Shown here piece by piece: positions 19,632 through 28,530 of a stretch of 64,000 nt of DNA. Every line of letters begins with the position of its first letter. The stretch's first letter is position 1. A model generated the notes under the pieces. That model worked only from the letters and a program-made list of their open reading frames with translations, made no database searches and was not told the origin of the DNA. Both the position numbers and the translations under genes were made by a program. Source of the DNA: Phycisphaerae bacterium (GTDB taxonomy: Bacteria; Planctomycetota; Phycisphaerae; Phycisphaerales; UBA1924); the NCBI GenBank assembly GCA_030432255.1, contig JAUIHS010000003.1, positions 156,885 to 220,884 of the forward strand, given 5' to 3'.

Positions 19632-19645
19632 TTAGTGTACATTCA
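19632..19645 (+). promoter_or_regulatory. Possible operator upstream of TetR gene
   Basis: TTAGTGTACATTCA is an imperfect dyad (10 of 14 positions symmetric) centred on TGTACA, 96 bases before the TetR start. TetR proteins often repress their own genes from such sites. Weak evidence. Confidence 0.25.
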
Positions 19646-19740
19646 CCGGCGATGTCCGGATCAAGGTGGGTCCGACCGGCACGTTCGGCGGCGGACAGGG
19701 AGACTTCGAGCGGGGTGCGTGAGGTGAGATTCAGCCGTCC

Positions 19741-20382
19741 ATGACGAGACTGCCCGCTGCCAAGAGGCGAGAACAACTCCTGGATACCGCGGTGCTCCTC
19801 TTCGCGGAGCGCGGGTATGGCGGCGCGACGACTGCGGAACTGGCGAGAGCGGCGGGCGTCACCGAACCCATCATCTACCGACACTTCAAGTCCAAACGCG
19901 ATCTCTTCATCGCAGTCATTGACCGGACGGGCGACCTGACGATCCGGCAGTGGGACCAGCACCTGCAGAGTGCCAGAGACCCGGCCCAGCGACTCAAACG
20001 CTTGATCGGGGCCAACCCGATGGTCACGGACAAGGGGCACGGCATCTACCGGGTCATCGTGCAGGCCATGATGGAAATCAAGGAGCCCAAGATCCTTGAG
20101 GCGCTGCAGCGGCACGTGAAGGCCATCCACGAGTTTGTGACCGCCGAAGTGAAACGCGCTCAGGATCTCGGCCAGGTTTCCAGGGCATACTCACCTGAGA
20201 TCACCGCCTGGATGCTGCTTCACCTCGGTCTCGGCTACGGCGTCCTCGGACCCCTCGGCATCGAGAATCACGCGCATGACTCCAAGGGCATGCGCGTCCG
20301 GAATGTCATCGAGCAACTCATGCTCGGTGAGCGGGCCAGACAGATCCAGGATGAACTGGCGTCGAAGCAGGATCAGGACTGA
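19741..20382 (+). CDS. TetR/AcrR-family transcriptional regulator
   Basis: 213 aa. N-terminal helix-turn-helix: AAKRREQLLDTAVLLFAERG, then TTAELARAAGVTEPIIYRHF and SKRDLFIAVID, the standard TetR DNA-binding domain (residues 7-60). The C-terminal helical domain (70-210) should bind a ligand and dimerise. It is an effector-released repressor in the family. No transporter or enzyme gene adjoins it on the same strand except the cysteine desulfurase 28 bases downstream, so its target is unclear. Confidence 0.9.
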   Translation: MTRLPAAKRREQLLDTAVLLFAERGYGGATTAELARAAGVTEPIIYRHFKSKRDLFIAVIDRTGDLTIRQWDQHLQSARDPAQRLKRLIGANPMVTDKGHGIYRVIVQAMMEIKEPKILEALQRHVKAIHEFVTAEVKRAQDLGQVSRAYSPEITAWMLLHLGLGYGVLGPLGIENHAHDSKGMRVRNVIEQLMLGERARQIQDELASKQDQD

Positions 20383-20410
20383 GCGCCGGCGGCCGCGGTA
20401 GAATCCGCTC

Positions 20411-21595
20411 GTGTCCGATGCCCCCGTCTATCTCGATAACAATGCGACGACGCAACCCGCGCGGGAAGTGGTCGACGCCGCCACGAAGGCGATGCGCGAG
20501 TTCTGGCACAACCCCTCGTCCGTTCATCGCGGCGGGCAGGCCGCCCGGCAACAAGTGGAACTGGCCCGCCGGTCCATCGCAATGTTGATCGGGGCATCGC
20601 CGCGGGAGGTGACATTTACCGCGAGCGCAACGGAGTCGATTGCGCTGGCGGTGCTGGGCACGGTGCGGGCCTTCGCCGGACAGCGTCGGCGGATCGTGAC
20701 CACGACGGTGGAGCACGAGGCGGTACGTGGGGCGTGCGAGGCTGCGGCGCGCGATTCGGGTGCGGAGGTCATCGAAGTTACGGTGGGGCGGGACGGTCTG
20801 GTTGATCCGGCCGCTCTCGAGGATGCGATGGATGAATCCGTTGCGCTCGTGACGATGCACGGGGTCAACAACGAGACCGGCGCAATCCAGCCCATTGACA
20901 CGGTGGGACGTATCTGCCGCGAGTATGGCACCCCATTCCACTGCGATGCGACGCAGTGGATCGGCAAGTTGCCCTTCGAGGTGCAGGGGCGTTCGAGCGG
21001 TGGGCTGCCCGTGGATCTGGTCTCCTTCTCAGCTCACAAGTTCCACGGGCCGAAGGGGGTGGGGGTATTGTGGGCGGGGCGAGGGACGCGGCTGTCACCG
21101 ATGGTTCCGGGGACGCAGGAGCGCGGACGTCGAGGGGGCACAGAGAACACGATCGCGATCATGGGCATGGGTGTGGCTGCGGAGCTCGCAGCGGCGTGGG
21201 TGTCGGATGACTCGGGCCGGGTGCGTGGGGAGGCTCTGCGTGACCGGCTGGTGTGTGGAATTCGCGAGCGTGTTCCGGGGGCAGTGGTGCATGGTCCATC
21301 TGACGCAACGCATCGGATCTGGAACACGGCGAGCATCGGGTTTCCGAGGTTGGAAGCGGAAGCGATTCTGCTGATGCTGAGTGAACGCGGCGTGTATGCG
21401 AGCGCGGGGGCCGCGTGCAGTTCCGGGTCATTGGATCCATCGCCCGTGCTGCTGGCCATGGGGATTCCACCGGAGGTCGCGCATGGAACGGTCCGCTTCA
21501 GTCTGTCGCGCGAGACGACGGAGTCTGAGGTGGATCGCGCGGTGGAGATTGTGGCTGAGGTGGTGGAGCGGTTGGGGCGGGGGATGCCGGGATGA
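20411..21595 (+). CDS. Cysteine desulfurase, NifS/IscS family
   Basis: 394 aa from GTG 20411. PLP aminotransferase class V fold: YLDNNATTQPAREVV at the N-terminus, VNNETGAIQPI, PLP lysine in SFSAHKFHGPKGVG, RGGTENTI, and the catalytic Cys loop GAACSSGSLDPS. It takes sulfur from cysteine as a persulfide for iron-sulfur cluster assembly or tRNA thiolation. The Cys loop with SSGS and the NNATT start match the NifS/IscS group I rather than SufS. No iscU or other cluster gene adjoins it. It converges on nuoC with a 5-base gap. Confidence 0.92.
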   Translation: MSDAPVYLDNNATTQPAREVVDAATKAMREFWHNPSSVHRGGQAARQQVELARRSIAMLIGASPREVTFTASATESIALAVLGTVRAFAGQRRRIVTTTVEHEAVRGACEAAARDSGAEVIEVTVGRDGLVDPAALEDAMDESVALVTMHGVNNETGAIQPIDTVGRICREYGTPFHCDATQWIGKLPFEVQGRSSGGLPVDLVSFSAHKFHGPKGVGVLWAGRGTRLSPMVPGTQERGRRGGTENTIAIMGMGVAAELAAAWVSDDSGRVRGEALRDRLVCGIRERVPGAVVHGPSDATHRIWNTASIGFPRLEAEAILLMLSERGVYASAGAACSSGSLDPSPVLLAMGIPPEVAHGTVRFSLSRETTESEVDRAVEIVAEVVERLGRGMPG

Positions 21596-21600
21596 ACCGG

Positions 21601-22158
21601 CTACGCGTCCGTGCGGCTGACGACGCGGTAGTTCTCGCGTTCGCCGCGACCTCGAAGCGGGTAGTCCTTGCGGAGCGGGTGCGCCGGGTAGTCTTCCCAG
21701 AGGAGGATGCGTCGGAGGTCGGGGTGGTTGCGGAAGCGGATGCCGTACATGTCAAAGACTTCGCGTTCCATCCACTCGGCGCCGGGCCAGAGTTCGCACA
21801 CGGAGTCGACCCAGAGCGTGGGATCTTCCTCGATGCCCTCGGTGGGGAGCGAGGGGTCGACGAACGTCTTGACGACGATCCGGTCTGTGCGCGGGTAGGA
21901 GCAGAGGATGTAGACGACGGCGAAGCGACCGATGGTCTCGGTGGGATAGCCCTGATAGTCGACGGCGGTCACATCAGAGAGGAAGTCGAAGGCACAGCGG
22001 TCGTCGGTGCGCAGGAAGCGCATGACGTCAAGAAGGTCCTTCGGCTCGACGATCAGGGTGGTCTGTCCGCGGTACTCAGTGGCGCGGAGGCGGCGGTCCG
22101 GGAAGGCCTCGCGCAGGACAGGGATGACAGGATGGTCGAGATTGGGCTTGCGTGCCAT
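21601..22158 (-). CDS. nuoC: NADH-quinone oxidoreductase subunit C
   Basis: 185 aa. The family signature WMEREVFDMYGIRFRNHPDL and RRILLWEDYPAHPLRKDYPL, with DVTAVDYQGY upstream, identify the 30-kDa subunit of complex I (peripheral arm near the quinone site). It normally lies in a nuoA-N operon; here the neighbours are a cysteine desulfurase and an unknown gene, so this subunit is either separated from the operon or a second copy. ATG 22158. Confidence 0.93.
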   Translation of the reverse strand: MARKPNLDHPVIPVLREAFPDRRLRATEYRGQTTLIVEPKDLLDVMRFLRTDDRCAFDFLSDVTAVDYQGYPTETIGRFAVVYILCSYPRTDRIVVKTFVDPSLPTEGIEEDPTLWVDSVCELWPGAEWMEREVFDMYGIRFRNHPDLRRILLWEDYPAHPLRKDYPLRGRGERENYRVVSRTDA

Positions 22159-22190
22159 GGTTCGCTCCTCGGTCTTCGTCGGGCCTGATC

Positions 22191-22934
22191 TTAGCGGGAG
22201 GCACCCGCAAGGGCGAGTTGCTGGTCCAGCGATGCGCCGGAGAGGATCACCGGCACCTCCTCCGGCACGGCTGCGTCCCAGAGACGCAGCAGCAGGTCCG
22301 GGTCGAGTCGGCCATCGTGCAACCCGGCCGGGATCAGCCTCGTGTCTCCATCAACCTCAGCAAGTTCCACGTTGTGGAGAAAGACCGCGTCCGCCCGGGG
22401 GGCGAGAAGGTCCAGTGCCCGCCGCAGGTGGTCCTCCGCTTCAGACAGCATCTCCGGTTCCAGCATGAGCGGCGCGTCGAGCGCGATTCCGGCAGGCTCG
22501 GCTTCTCGTTCCTCCAGGAATGTCCGGATTCGGAAGGCATCACACAGCACGTGCCGGGCGTGCGGCCGGAATATGAGTCTCTTGCCCGCTTCGGCCACCT
22601 GGGGGAGTACCTCGTCGCAGTAGGCGTTGAATGCACCCAGCGCATCCGGGCCCCAGGTCATCGGCGAGCGGCGGAAACTGTCTGATTCACCTTCCGCCGC
22701 GGGTTGGCCGGACCAGATGATGATCCGGTCCGCCGGGAGCGTGGCATCGAGGACAAAGGCCTCATCGCCGAGCGGATCGCCCTCGACTTCGCAAGCGAAG
22801 AAGGAGTCCCCGGGGGTGAGCGGATGCGGCAGGACGAGCGCATCGGCGGCGAAGTCGGCATCGGCACCGAGGCCGAGTGCGGTGAAGAGGGGGGTGAGCG
22901 TACTCCGGGGGCGGCTGACGTGCAGGTTCACCAT
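22191..22934 (-). CDS. Hypothetical protein, possible TIM-barrel
   Basis: 247 aa, soluble. Segments KRLIFRPHARHVLCDAFRI, GIALDAPLMLEPEML and ADAVFLHNVEL, spaced like beta/alpha units, recall the sugar-phosphate isomerase/AP-endonuclease TIM-barrel superfamily, but the match is weak and no metal-site set was confirmed. It starts 8 bases after the stop of the B12/MeaB fusion gene and is likely in the same transcript, with nuoC 32 bases further down. Confidence 0.5.
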   Translation of the reverse strand: MVNLHVSRPRSTLTPLFTALGLGADADFAADALVLPHPLTPGDSFFACEVEGDPLGDEAFVLDATLPADRIIIWSGQPAAEGESDSFRRSPMTWGPDALGAFNAYCDEVLPQVAEAGKRLIFRPHARHVLCDAFRIRTFLEEREAEPAGIALDAPLMLEPEMLSEAEDHLRRALDLLAPRADAVFLHNVELAEVDGDTRLIPAGLHDGRLDPDLLLRLWDAAVPEEVPVILSGASLDQQLALAGASR

Positions 22935-22942
22935 GACTCCGA

Positions 22943-24103
22943 TCAGCCCTGAAGCAGGGCGTCGTAGAGTTCGGTGATTCCGGCGCCGTGTGTCGCGACG
23001 GTTTCGATCACGCCCCGTCGCCCCGCGATCTCGCGCAGGTCGCGCATCAGTTCGTTCTGTCCCTGGTGATCCGCCTTGTTACAGACGAAGAGATCGGCAA
23101 TCTCGAGGATGCCTGCCTTGTCCATCTGAACGGCATCGCCCATGCCGGGCACGAGCACCACGGCCGTCTTGTCGACGTGTGTGCGGATGCGGACCTCGTT
23201 CTGGCCGGCGCCGACCGTCTCGACGAAGACGGTGTCGAACGAGCCGGCGTCACCACCCGGACAACCGCCGATGAGGTGGATGATGTCGTCGAGGGCGTGG
23301 TAGTCCTCACCGCTGATCGCGAGGGAACGATAGAAGACGCTCTCCTCCAGACGGTTGAAGTCGACTCGAAGCCGATCACCGAGCAGGGCGCCATTGGTGA
23401 TGGGTGACATGGGGTCAAACGCAACGACTGCGACGCGGCCGAGTGACGGATCCCCCTCGGCTCGGCGGGCATGCTCCGCCGCGAGAGCTGCCACGAGCGT
23501 TGACTTTCCGGCGCCCGGTGAGCCGGTGATACCGATGACGCGCTTCGGACGTCGGCGTGGCGCATCACTGCGCGCGGAACCATGCTCGTGGAGCCGACTG
23601 ATGTCACGCGCAAGTTGCGCGGTGGGCGTGCTTCCGACGGACTCGGCGCGCTCGCGGGTTTCGCTGCGGACGGCTTCGACGATCTCGGCGAGACCGGTGC
23701 CCGTCGTGAAGCAGCGAGCGACACCGGCTTCCTTAAGCTTGGCGATGTCTTCCTGCGGAATGATGCCGCCCATGTGAATGGGAATATCGGAGCGGCCCAT
23801 GCGCTCCATCGCCTCGATGAGCCGCGGCCCAAGGACAAGATGTGAGTTGCTCATCATGGACGCCGCGATGACATCGCAGTCCTCATCACGCGCGGAGATT
23901 GCGAGTGAGCGGGGGGTCTGCCAGAGTCCGCTGTAGATGACGTGGACTCCGGAGTCGCGGAGGGCGCGGGCGATGACCTTGACGCCGCGATCGTGGCCGT
24001 CGAGTCCCATCTTGGCGAGGAGGACCCGTGGTCGGTGGGGAAGATCGGCGCAGCGGTCTTTCTTCTCGAATTCGGTGGTGGGGGCGTGAATGGAGGTGGT
24101 CAT
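22943..24103 (-). CDS. B12-binding domain fused to MeaB-like GTPase
   Basis: 386 aa from ATG 24103. Residues 25-150 are the small-subunit cobalamin domain of acyl-CoA mutases: KMGLDGHDRGVKVIARAL with the DxHxxG axial-histidine motif at 35-40, and MGGIIPQEDI at 111-120. Residues 185-386 are a MeaB/ArgK GTPase: P-loop ITGSPGAGKST (191-201), VAVVAFDPMSP, ETVGAGQNEVRI and NKAD. MeaB protects and reloads methylmalonyl-CoA mutase. The order matches the first half of the fused mutase IcmF, but the catalytic TIM barrel is missing, and the mutase large subunit is not in the window. Confidence 0.88.
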   Translation of the reverse strand: MTTSIHAPTTEFEKKDRCADLPHRPRVLLAKMGLDGHDRGVKVIARALRDSGVHVIYSGLWQTPRSLAISARDEDCDVIAASMMSNSHLVLGPRLIEAMERMGRSDIPIHMGGIIPQEDIAKLKEAGVARCFTTGTGLAEIVEAVRSETRERAESVGSTPTAQLARDISRLHEHGSARSDAPRRRPKRVIGITGSPGAGKSTLVAALAAEHARRAEGDPSLGRVAVVAFDPMSPITNGALLGDRLRVDFNRLEESVFYRSLAISGEDYHALDDIIHLIGGCPGGDAGSFDTVFVETVGAGQNEVRIRTHVDKTAVVLVPGMGDAVQMDKAGILEIADLFVCNKADHQGQNELMRDLREIAGRRGVIETVATHGAGITELYDALLQG

Positions 24104-24210
24104 ACGTCGTGATGTCCGGTGGATTCGCGGGATCATGGGCGGCCCGGCCCGCCCGTCACGGCCCATCATCCTAGCGAATTCGCGGCATTTCCGACGAAGC
24201 CCGGCTGCCT

Positions 24211-24840
24211 TCAGCCCTCGCAGGTGTTGAGCCAGTTGTCCAGGACATCCTCCAGGTCTGCGACATCGACAACGCCATCGCCGTTGGCATCACCCGTCCG
24301 CCACGGCACGACCGACTGGCCCCAGCCATCGAGGACCTCATTGAGGTCGCCGAAGTTGACGACCGCATCCCCGTCGGCGTCGCCTGCCGGGAAGCATGGG
24401 CGCAGGGTGAGCGTCTGGTTGGCCTGTACGTTTCGGAAGATGTTGCGGCGTCCGTTGGCCACTCCACCGCGAGCGAGCCCACGATGGTTGCGGTGGCGAG
24501 TCCGAAGTGCGCCGAGAGTTCGCTGACGGAGAGGTCATTGCTTCCAGCACCGATGCACCGGTCTGGGACTTCCCGGCAGCGGTGAGGGTCACTCGGGCGC
24601 CGATCCCGTCGGGGGCGATATCGTCGTGGTCGGCGGTATCAAGGAAGACCCGCAGCCAGTTGATGTCGCCATCACCGGTCAGGTCATTCCGGAAGAGCCG
24701 CAGGCTGGCCATGCTGGCAAGGACGATGATGTCCTGATCGCCATCCTCGTCGCAATCGAGGTTCAGCAGACCCCGGCCCCAGTCGGTGAAGACGAAGCCG
24801 CACGGCACGGCGATGTCCTCATACGTGTCCAGTCCGGCGT
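24211..24840 (-). pseudogene. Truncated, frameshifted FG-GAP/ASPIC-UnbV/dockerin-like remnant
   Basis: This stretch encodes the C-terminal third of a third copy of the two proteins upstream. Homology begins at LFLNAGLDTYEDIAV, right at the stop of the neighbouring intact gene, and continues with TDWGRGLLNLDCDEDGDQDI, an ASPIC/UnbV part, and a dockerin-like end WLNTCEG. The frame breaks twice: near 24540 (before SNDLSVSELSAHFGL) and near 24457 (EW/ANGRRNIF), each fitting a small deletion. About 370 N-terminal residues, including the signal peptide, are missing. Sequencing error could explain single-base shifts but not the lost N-terminus. Confidence 0.8.
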
Positions 24841-26574
24841 TCAGGAACAGGTCATCGACCACGCGGCGAGCACGATGTTGATGTCGTCGAAGTCGACATC
24901 GCCGTCTCCGTCCGCATCGCCTTCGCGCCAGGGGGCCACAGACGTGCCCCAGCCGCTGAGGACCAGGTTGAGGTCCGCGAAGTCGACCACTCGGTTGCCG
25001 TCGACATCTCCGGAGGTGAAGCAGGGCTCGAGCGTGAGTGTCTGGTTGGGCGCTAGGTTCGGGAATCGATTGATACGCCCATTGGCCCACTCGACAAGGA
25101 TCTCATCGACGTTGGTGGCAGCCCCGAGACCGAAGTGCACCGACAATTCGGAGACCGCCAGGTAGTTACTGCCACCATCGAGCATGTGGACGCGTGTCTT
25201 GCCGCCTGAGGTGATCCAGACGCGGGTTCCGAAGCCGTCAGGAGCGAGATCGGCGTGCGCGGAGGTGTCAAAGAAGAGGCGGATCCAGTTGGTGTCCGCG
25301 CCCGAGAGATTATTGCGGTAGATGAACGGCCGGTCCTGGTTGGTGAAGACCACGAGGTCCTGATCACCATCATTCTCGATGTCCAGGTTGATGAGTCCCC
25401 GGCCATAGCCGACGTGGCTCAGCCCATGCAGCGCCGACGATTCGGTGAAATTCATTGAGCCATCGTTGATGAACAGCTTGGAGTTCTCGCCGATCCACTC
25501 CGGCTCGTTCCAGCCGTTGGTCTCAACGATGTCGAGGTCGGTGTCATGGTCGATGTCGATCGCGACGGTGCCCCATCCCCAGCCGCCATCATCAACGCCC
25601 ACCGCCAGCGCCATCTCGGAATAGACGTGGTTGCCCTGGTTCACGTACAGCTTGTTGCCGTCGACCATGGGGACACCATCGTGCATGATCGAGGTGACAT
25701 ACCAGTCGAGAAGTCCATCCTCGTTGAAGTCTCCGATGGTCGTTCCCATGCCGTTGGAGTCGAGACCGGTTCCCGACGCCGCGGTCATCTCGGTGAACGT
25801 ACCGTCTCCGTTGTTCTTCAGGTACTTCGACGTGAAGAAATCGGCAACCCAGAGCAGTTCCGGATACCGATCGCCGTCCATGTCCGTAAAACGCACCGCA
25901 AAGCCACGAACGTTCGTCATGTCGTACAGGATGGAAGACGTCACATCGGTGAACGTCTCGTCGCCGTTGTTGCGGAAGAGGCGGTTGGACTGGCTGCCGT
26001 TGACCCAGCCGGGGACGGCAAGGTCGAGGTCGCCGTCGAGGTCGTAGTCACCGAATGCCGCCCCGAAGCCGTCACCGATGAAGGGCGAGGTCGTGTTCAC
26101 GCCCGCCGCGGCGGCCATCTCGGTGAAGGTGCTGTCCCCATTGTTGCGGTAGAGTCGATGCCCGCCCGGTGCCCACCCCGATCCCGGCGCGCCATGGGTG
26201 GTCACGAAGACATCGAGCCAACCGTCGTCATTGAAGTCGCCGACGGCGACTCCGGCGCAATACGCTGCCCCGAGCAGGCCCCACGAGGCGGCCTGATCCG
26301 TGAACGTGCCATCACCGTTGTTGATGTAGAGTCGATCGACGTCGCTTCCACCGGTGATGACGTAGATGTCCTGGTAGCCGTCGCGATTGAAGTCACCGGC
26401 AGCTCCGCCCGCGAGCATGCCCTTGGCAAGCGGGAAGAAGGACGGAATCTGTACCGCCGTGACACCCGCCGGAACCGCGGTCTCGCTCAGCGAAAACGTG
26501 CCGGCCGAAAGTGCCGATGTGAGGCTCGCGGCTGCAAACACAAGGGCCGCCCGAGGAAGAAAGTGCTTGCTCAT
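24841..26574 (-). CDS. Secreted FG-GAP/ASPIC-UnbV protein with dockerin-like C-terminus (copy 2)
   Basis: 577 aa from ATG 26574. Signal peptide ends near LTSALSAG (about residue 24). Residues 30-400 are FG-GAP/VCBS-like repeats with calcium loops (GDFNRDGYQDIYV, GDFNDDGWLDVFV, GDYDLDGDLDLAV), forming a beta-propeller. Residues of about 420-500 are an ASPIC/UnbV domain (GTRVWITSGGKTR, LSVHFGLG, VEWANGRINRF). The last 60 hold two dockerin-like loops flanked by Cys (CFTSGDVDGNRVVDF, DADGDGDVDF, ending TCS). Likely cell-surface binding or adhesion. It lies 20 bases after its paralogue and is surely co-transcribed. Confidence 0.85.
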   Translation of the reverse strand: MSKHFLPRAALVFAAASLTSALSAGTFSLSETAVPAGVTAVQIPSFFPLAKGMLAGGAAGDFNRDGYQDIYVITGGSDVDRLYINNGDGTFTDQAASWGLLGAAYCAGVAVGDFNDDGWLDVFVTTHGAPGSGWAPGGHRLYRNNGDSTFTEMAAAAGVNTTSPFIGDGFGAAFGDYDLDGDLDLAVPGWVNGSQSNRLFRNNGDETFTDVTSSILYDMTNVRGFAVRFTDMDGDRYPELLWVADFFTSKYLKNNGDGTFTEMTAASGTGLDSNGMGTTIGDFNEDGLLDWYVTSIMHDGVPMVDGNKLYVNQGNHVYSEMALAVGVDDGGWGWGTVAIDIDHDTDLDIVETNGWNEPEWIGENSKLFINDGSMNFTESSALHGLSHVGYGRGLINLDIENDGDQDLVVFTNQDRPFIYRNNLSGADTNWIRLFFDTSAHADLAPDGFGTRVWITSGGKTRVHMLDGGSNYLAVSELSVHFGLGAATNVDEILVEWANGRINRFPNLAPNQTLTLEPCFTSGDVDGNRVVDFADLNLVLSGWGTSVAPWREGDADGDGDVDFDDINIVLAAWSMTCS

Positions 26575-26594
26575 GTGGAATGCTTCTCTTGTGA

Positions 26595-28322
26595 TCAGGC
26601 GCAGTTCTGAGACCACGCACCGAGTACGGTGTTGATGTCATCGAAATCAACGTCGCCATCCCCGTCGGCATCGCCGTCGGTGAAGGGCGCGACGGTTTCG
26701 CCCCAGTTGTTGAGAACGGTGTTGAGGTCGTCGAAGTTGACGGTCAGGTCATCATTGACATCGCCCGCAAGGAAACACGGGACGATTGTCATGGTCTGAT
26801 TGGGCGTCACGTTCAGGTGCCGATTGACGCGCCCGTTGGACCACTCGATGCGGATTTCGTCGATGACAGCGGCGTCCGCAAGGCCGAAGTGCATGGAGAG
26901 TTCCGAAACGGCGAGGTATGTGGCACCACCGTCGAGGTAGCGGGTCTGTGTGACGCCGCCGGCGGTGACCTGCGCGCGTGTGCCGAACCCGTCCGGGGCG
27001 AGGTCGGCGTGAGCGGAGGTGTCGAAGAAGAGGCGAAGCCAGTTGGCATCCGAACCGCTGAGGTCGTTGCGGTAGAGACTTGCCGTTTCAACAGCGCCGA
27101 AGACCGCGAGATCCTGGTCGCCATCGTTGTCGTAGTCGAGCCTGACCAGACCTCGACCCATGCCCGTGTGAGTGAAACCTGTCGAGGCGGCCTCGCTGGC
27201 AAACGTTCCATCCCCGTTGTTCATGAAGAGCTTGGAGGATTCGCCGATCCACTCGGGAGAATCGGGCCACCCATTGACCTCGGCAATGTCGAGCAGCATG
27301 TCGTGGTCGAAGTCAGCCGCGAGCGTACCCCATCCCCAGCCGCCGTCATCAACACCGGCGGCGGCGCCGACCTCGTTGAAGACATGCCCGCCCTGGTTCA
27401 TGTAGAGCATGTTGCCAAAGCGGAACGGGTGGCCGTCCTCGAGGATCGAAGAGACGTACCAGTCGATAAGCCCGTCGTTGTTGAAGTCGCCCGTGGCGTT
27501 GCCCATGCCATTGGAGTCAAGGCCGACACCCGCCGACGCAGTCAGATCGGAGAAGGTTCCATCGGTGTTGTTGCGGAGGTACCGGGATGTGAAGAAGTCG
27601 CCGACCCAGAGCAGTTCCGGGTAACGGTCACCATCCATGTCCGTGAAGCGGGGCGAGAAGCCGCGAACGGATCCCATCGCGGGCAGGCCCGGGCCGGTGA
27701 CGTCGACAAATCCACCACCGTCGTTCCGGAAGAGGCGGTTGCCGCCGCTGTTGGTCACCCATCCGGTCACGGCAAGATCAAGATCGCCATCGAGGTCGTA
27801 GTCACCGAAGGCGGCACTGAATCCATCACCGATGAAAGCCGAGGTCGTCTCGACTTGAGCGAAGGACGCGACATCCGTGAAGGTGTCGTCGCCGTTGTTT
27901 CGCCACAGGCGGTGTGCGCCGGCCGACCATCCCGTGGCCTGACTTCCGAAGCATGTGACATAAATGTCGAGCCAGCCGTCGTTGTTGTAGTCGCCCACGG
28001 CAACCCCGGCGGAGAACTGAGACGACCCTCCCATGCCGGCGGCCGCGGCCTGGTCCGTGAAGGTGCCGTCGCCGTTGTTCATGTAGAGCCGGTCAGGCTG
28101 ATTGCCTCCGACGATGATGTACATGTCCTGGAGGCCGTCCCGGTTGAAGTCGCCCACGGCACCGCCACCGACCATGTGTGTGGCGAAGGGGTAGCAGCAC
28201 GGGATCTGAAGCGCAGCGATCCCGGCGGGCGCGGACTGATCCGTGAACGCCAGCGTGCCGGCGGTGGCAACCGAACCCGCGCCCAAGGTCAGAGCGCAGA
28301 CAACAATCATCCTGGATTCCAT
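26595..28322 (-). CDS. Secreted FG-GAP/ASPIC-UnbV protein with dockerin-like C-terminus (copy 1)
   Basis: 575 aa from ATG 28322 with GGAGAG 6 bases upstream. Same architecture as the next gene and clearly paralogous along its whole length: signal peptide, seven or so FG-GAP loops (GDFNRDGLQDMYI, GDYNNDGWLDIYV, GDYDLDGDLDLAV), ASPIC/UnbV domain (GTRAQVTAGGVTQ, LSMHFGLA, IEWSNGRVNRH) and a dockerin-like end (CFLAGDVNDDLTVNF, DADGDGDVDF, QNCA). Proteins of this CRTAC1-like type are abundant in planctomycetes. The ligand is unknown. It is first in a tandem array of three. Confidence 0.85.
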   Translation of the reverse strand: MESRMIVVCALTLGAGSVATAGTLAFTDQSAPAGIAALQIPCCYPFATHMVGGGAVGDFNRDGLQDMYIIVGGNQPDRLYMNNGDGTFTDQAAAAGMGGSSQFSAGVAVGDYNNDGWLDIYVTCFGSQATGWSAGAHRLWRNNGDDTFTDVASFAQVETTSAFIGDGFSAAFGDYDLDGDLDLAVTGWVTNSGGNRLFRNDGGGFVDVTGPGLPAMGSVRGFSPRFTDMDGDRYPELLWVGDFFTSRYLRNNTDGTFSDLTASAGVGLDSNGMGNATGDFNNDGLIDWYVSSILEDGHPFRFGNMLYMNQGGHVFNEVGAAAGVDDGGWGWGTLAADFDHDMLLDIAEVNGWPDSPEWIGESSKLFMNNGDGTFASEAASTGFTHTGMGRGLVRLDYDNDGDQDLAVFGAVETASLYRNDLSGSDANWLRLFFDTSAHADLAPDGFGTRAQVTAGGVTQTRYLDGGATYLAVSELSMHFGLADAAVIDEIRIEWSNGRVNRHLNVTPNQTMTIVPCFLAGDVNDDLTVNFDDLNTVLNNWGETVAPFTDGDADGDGDVDFDDINTVLGAWSQNCA

Positions 28323-28462
28323 ACGTGTCTCTCCATCGCCGCTCATCACCACGAGCGGCCTGATTCCCAGTCAGGCTGGCGCAAAATGCCTACCCCCAGT
28401 GTGGCAGTTGCCGGCGCGAAATCAAGAAAGTTCGCAGGATATTCGCCCTGATAAGGGCACCG

Positions 28463-28499
28463 AAAAATGGACGCGGCGGTCCAAGAGGACCGCCGCGTC
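28463..28499 (-). terminator. Rho-independent terminator of the fibro-slime gene
   Basis: On the minus strand a perfect 13-bp stem GACGCGGCGGTCC/GGACCGCCGCGTC with a 4-base loop is followed by CATTTTT. It lies 31 bases after the fibro-slime stop and separates that gene from the FG-GAP array. Confidence 0.9.
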
Positions 28500-28530
28500 G
28501 GAGAGGACACCCGATGGAGCAGAGACAGGA

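Noticed and set aside
24338..25090. 250-codon minus-strand frame spanning the end of copy 2 and the remnant
   Set aside because: Its left part is out-of-frame dockerin-like sequence and its middle is part of the decayed third copy; it is not a gene in itself.
26817..28451. 544-codon plus-strand frame opposite the FG-GAP gene
   Set aside because: Repeat-driven shadow of the secreted protein gene.
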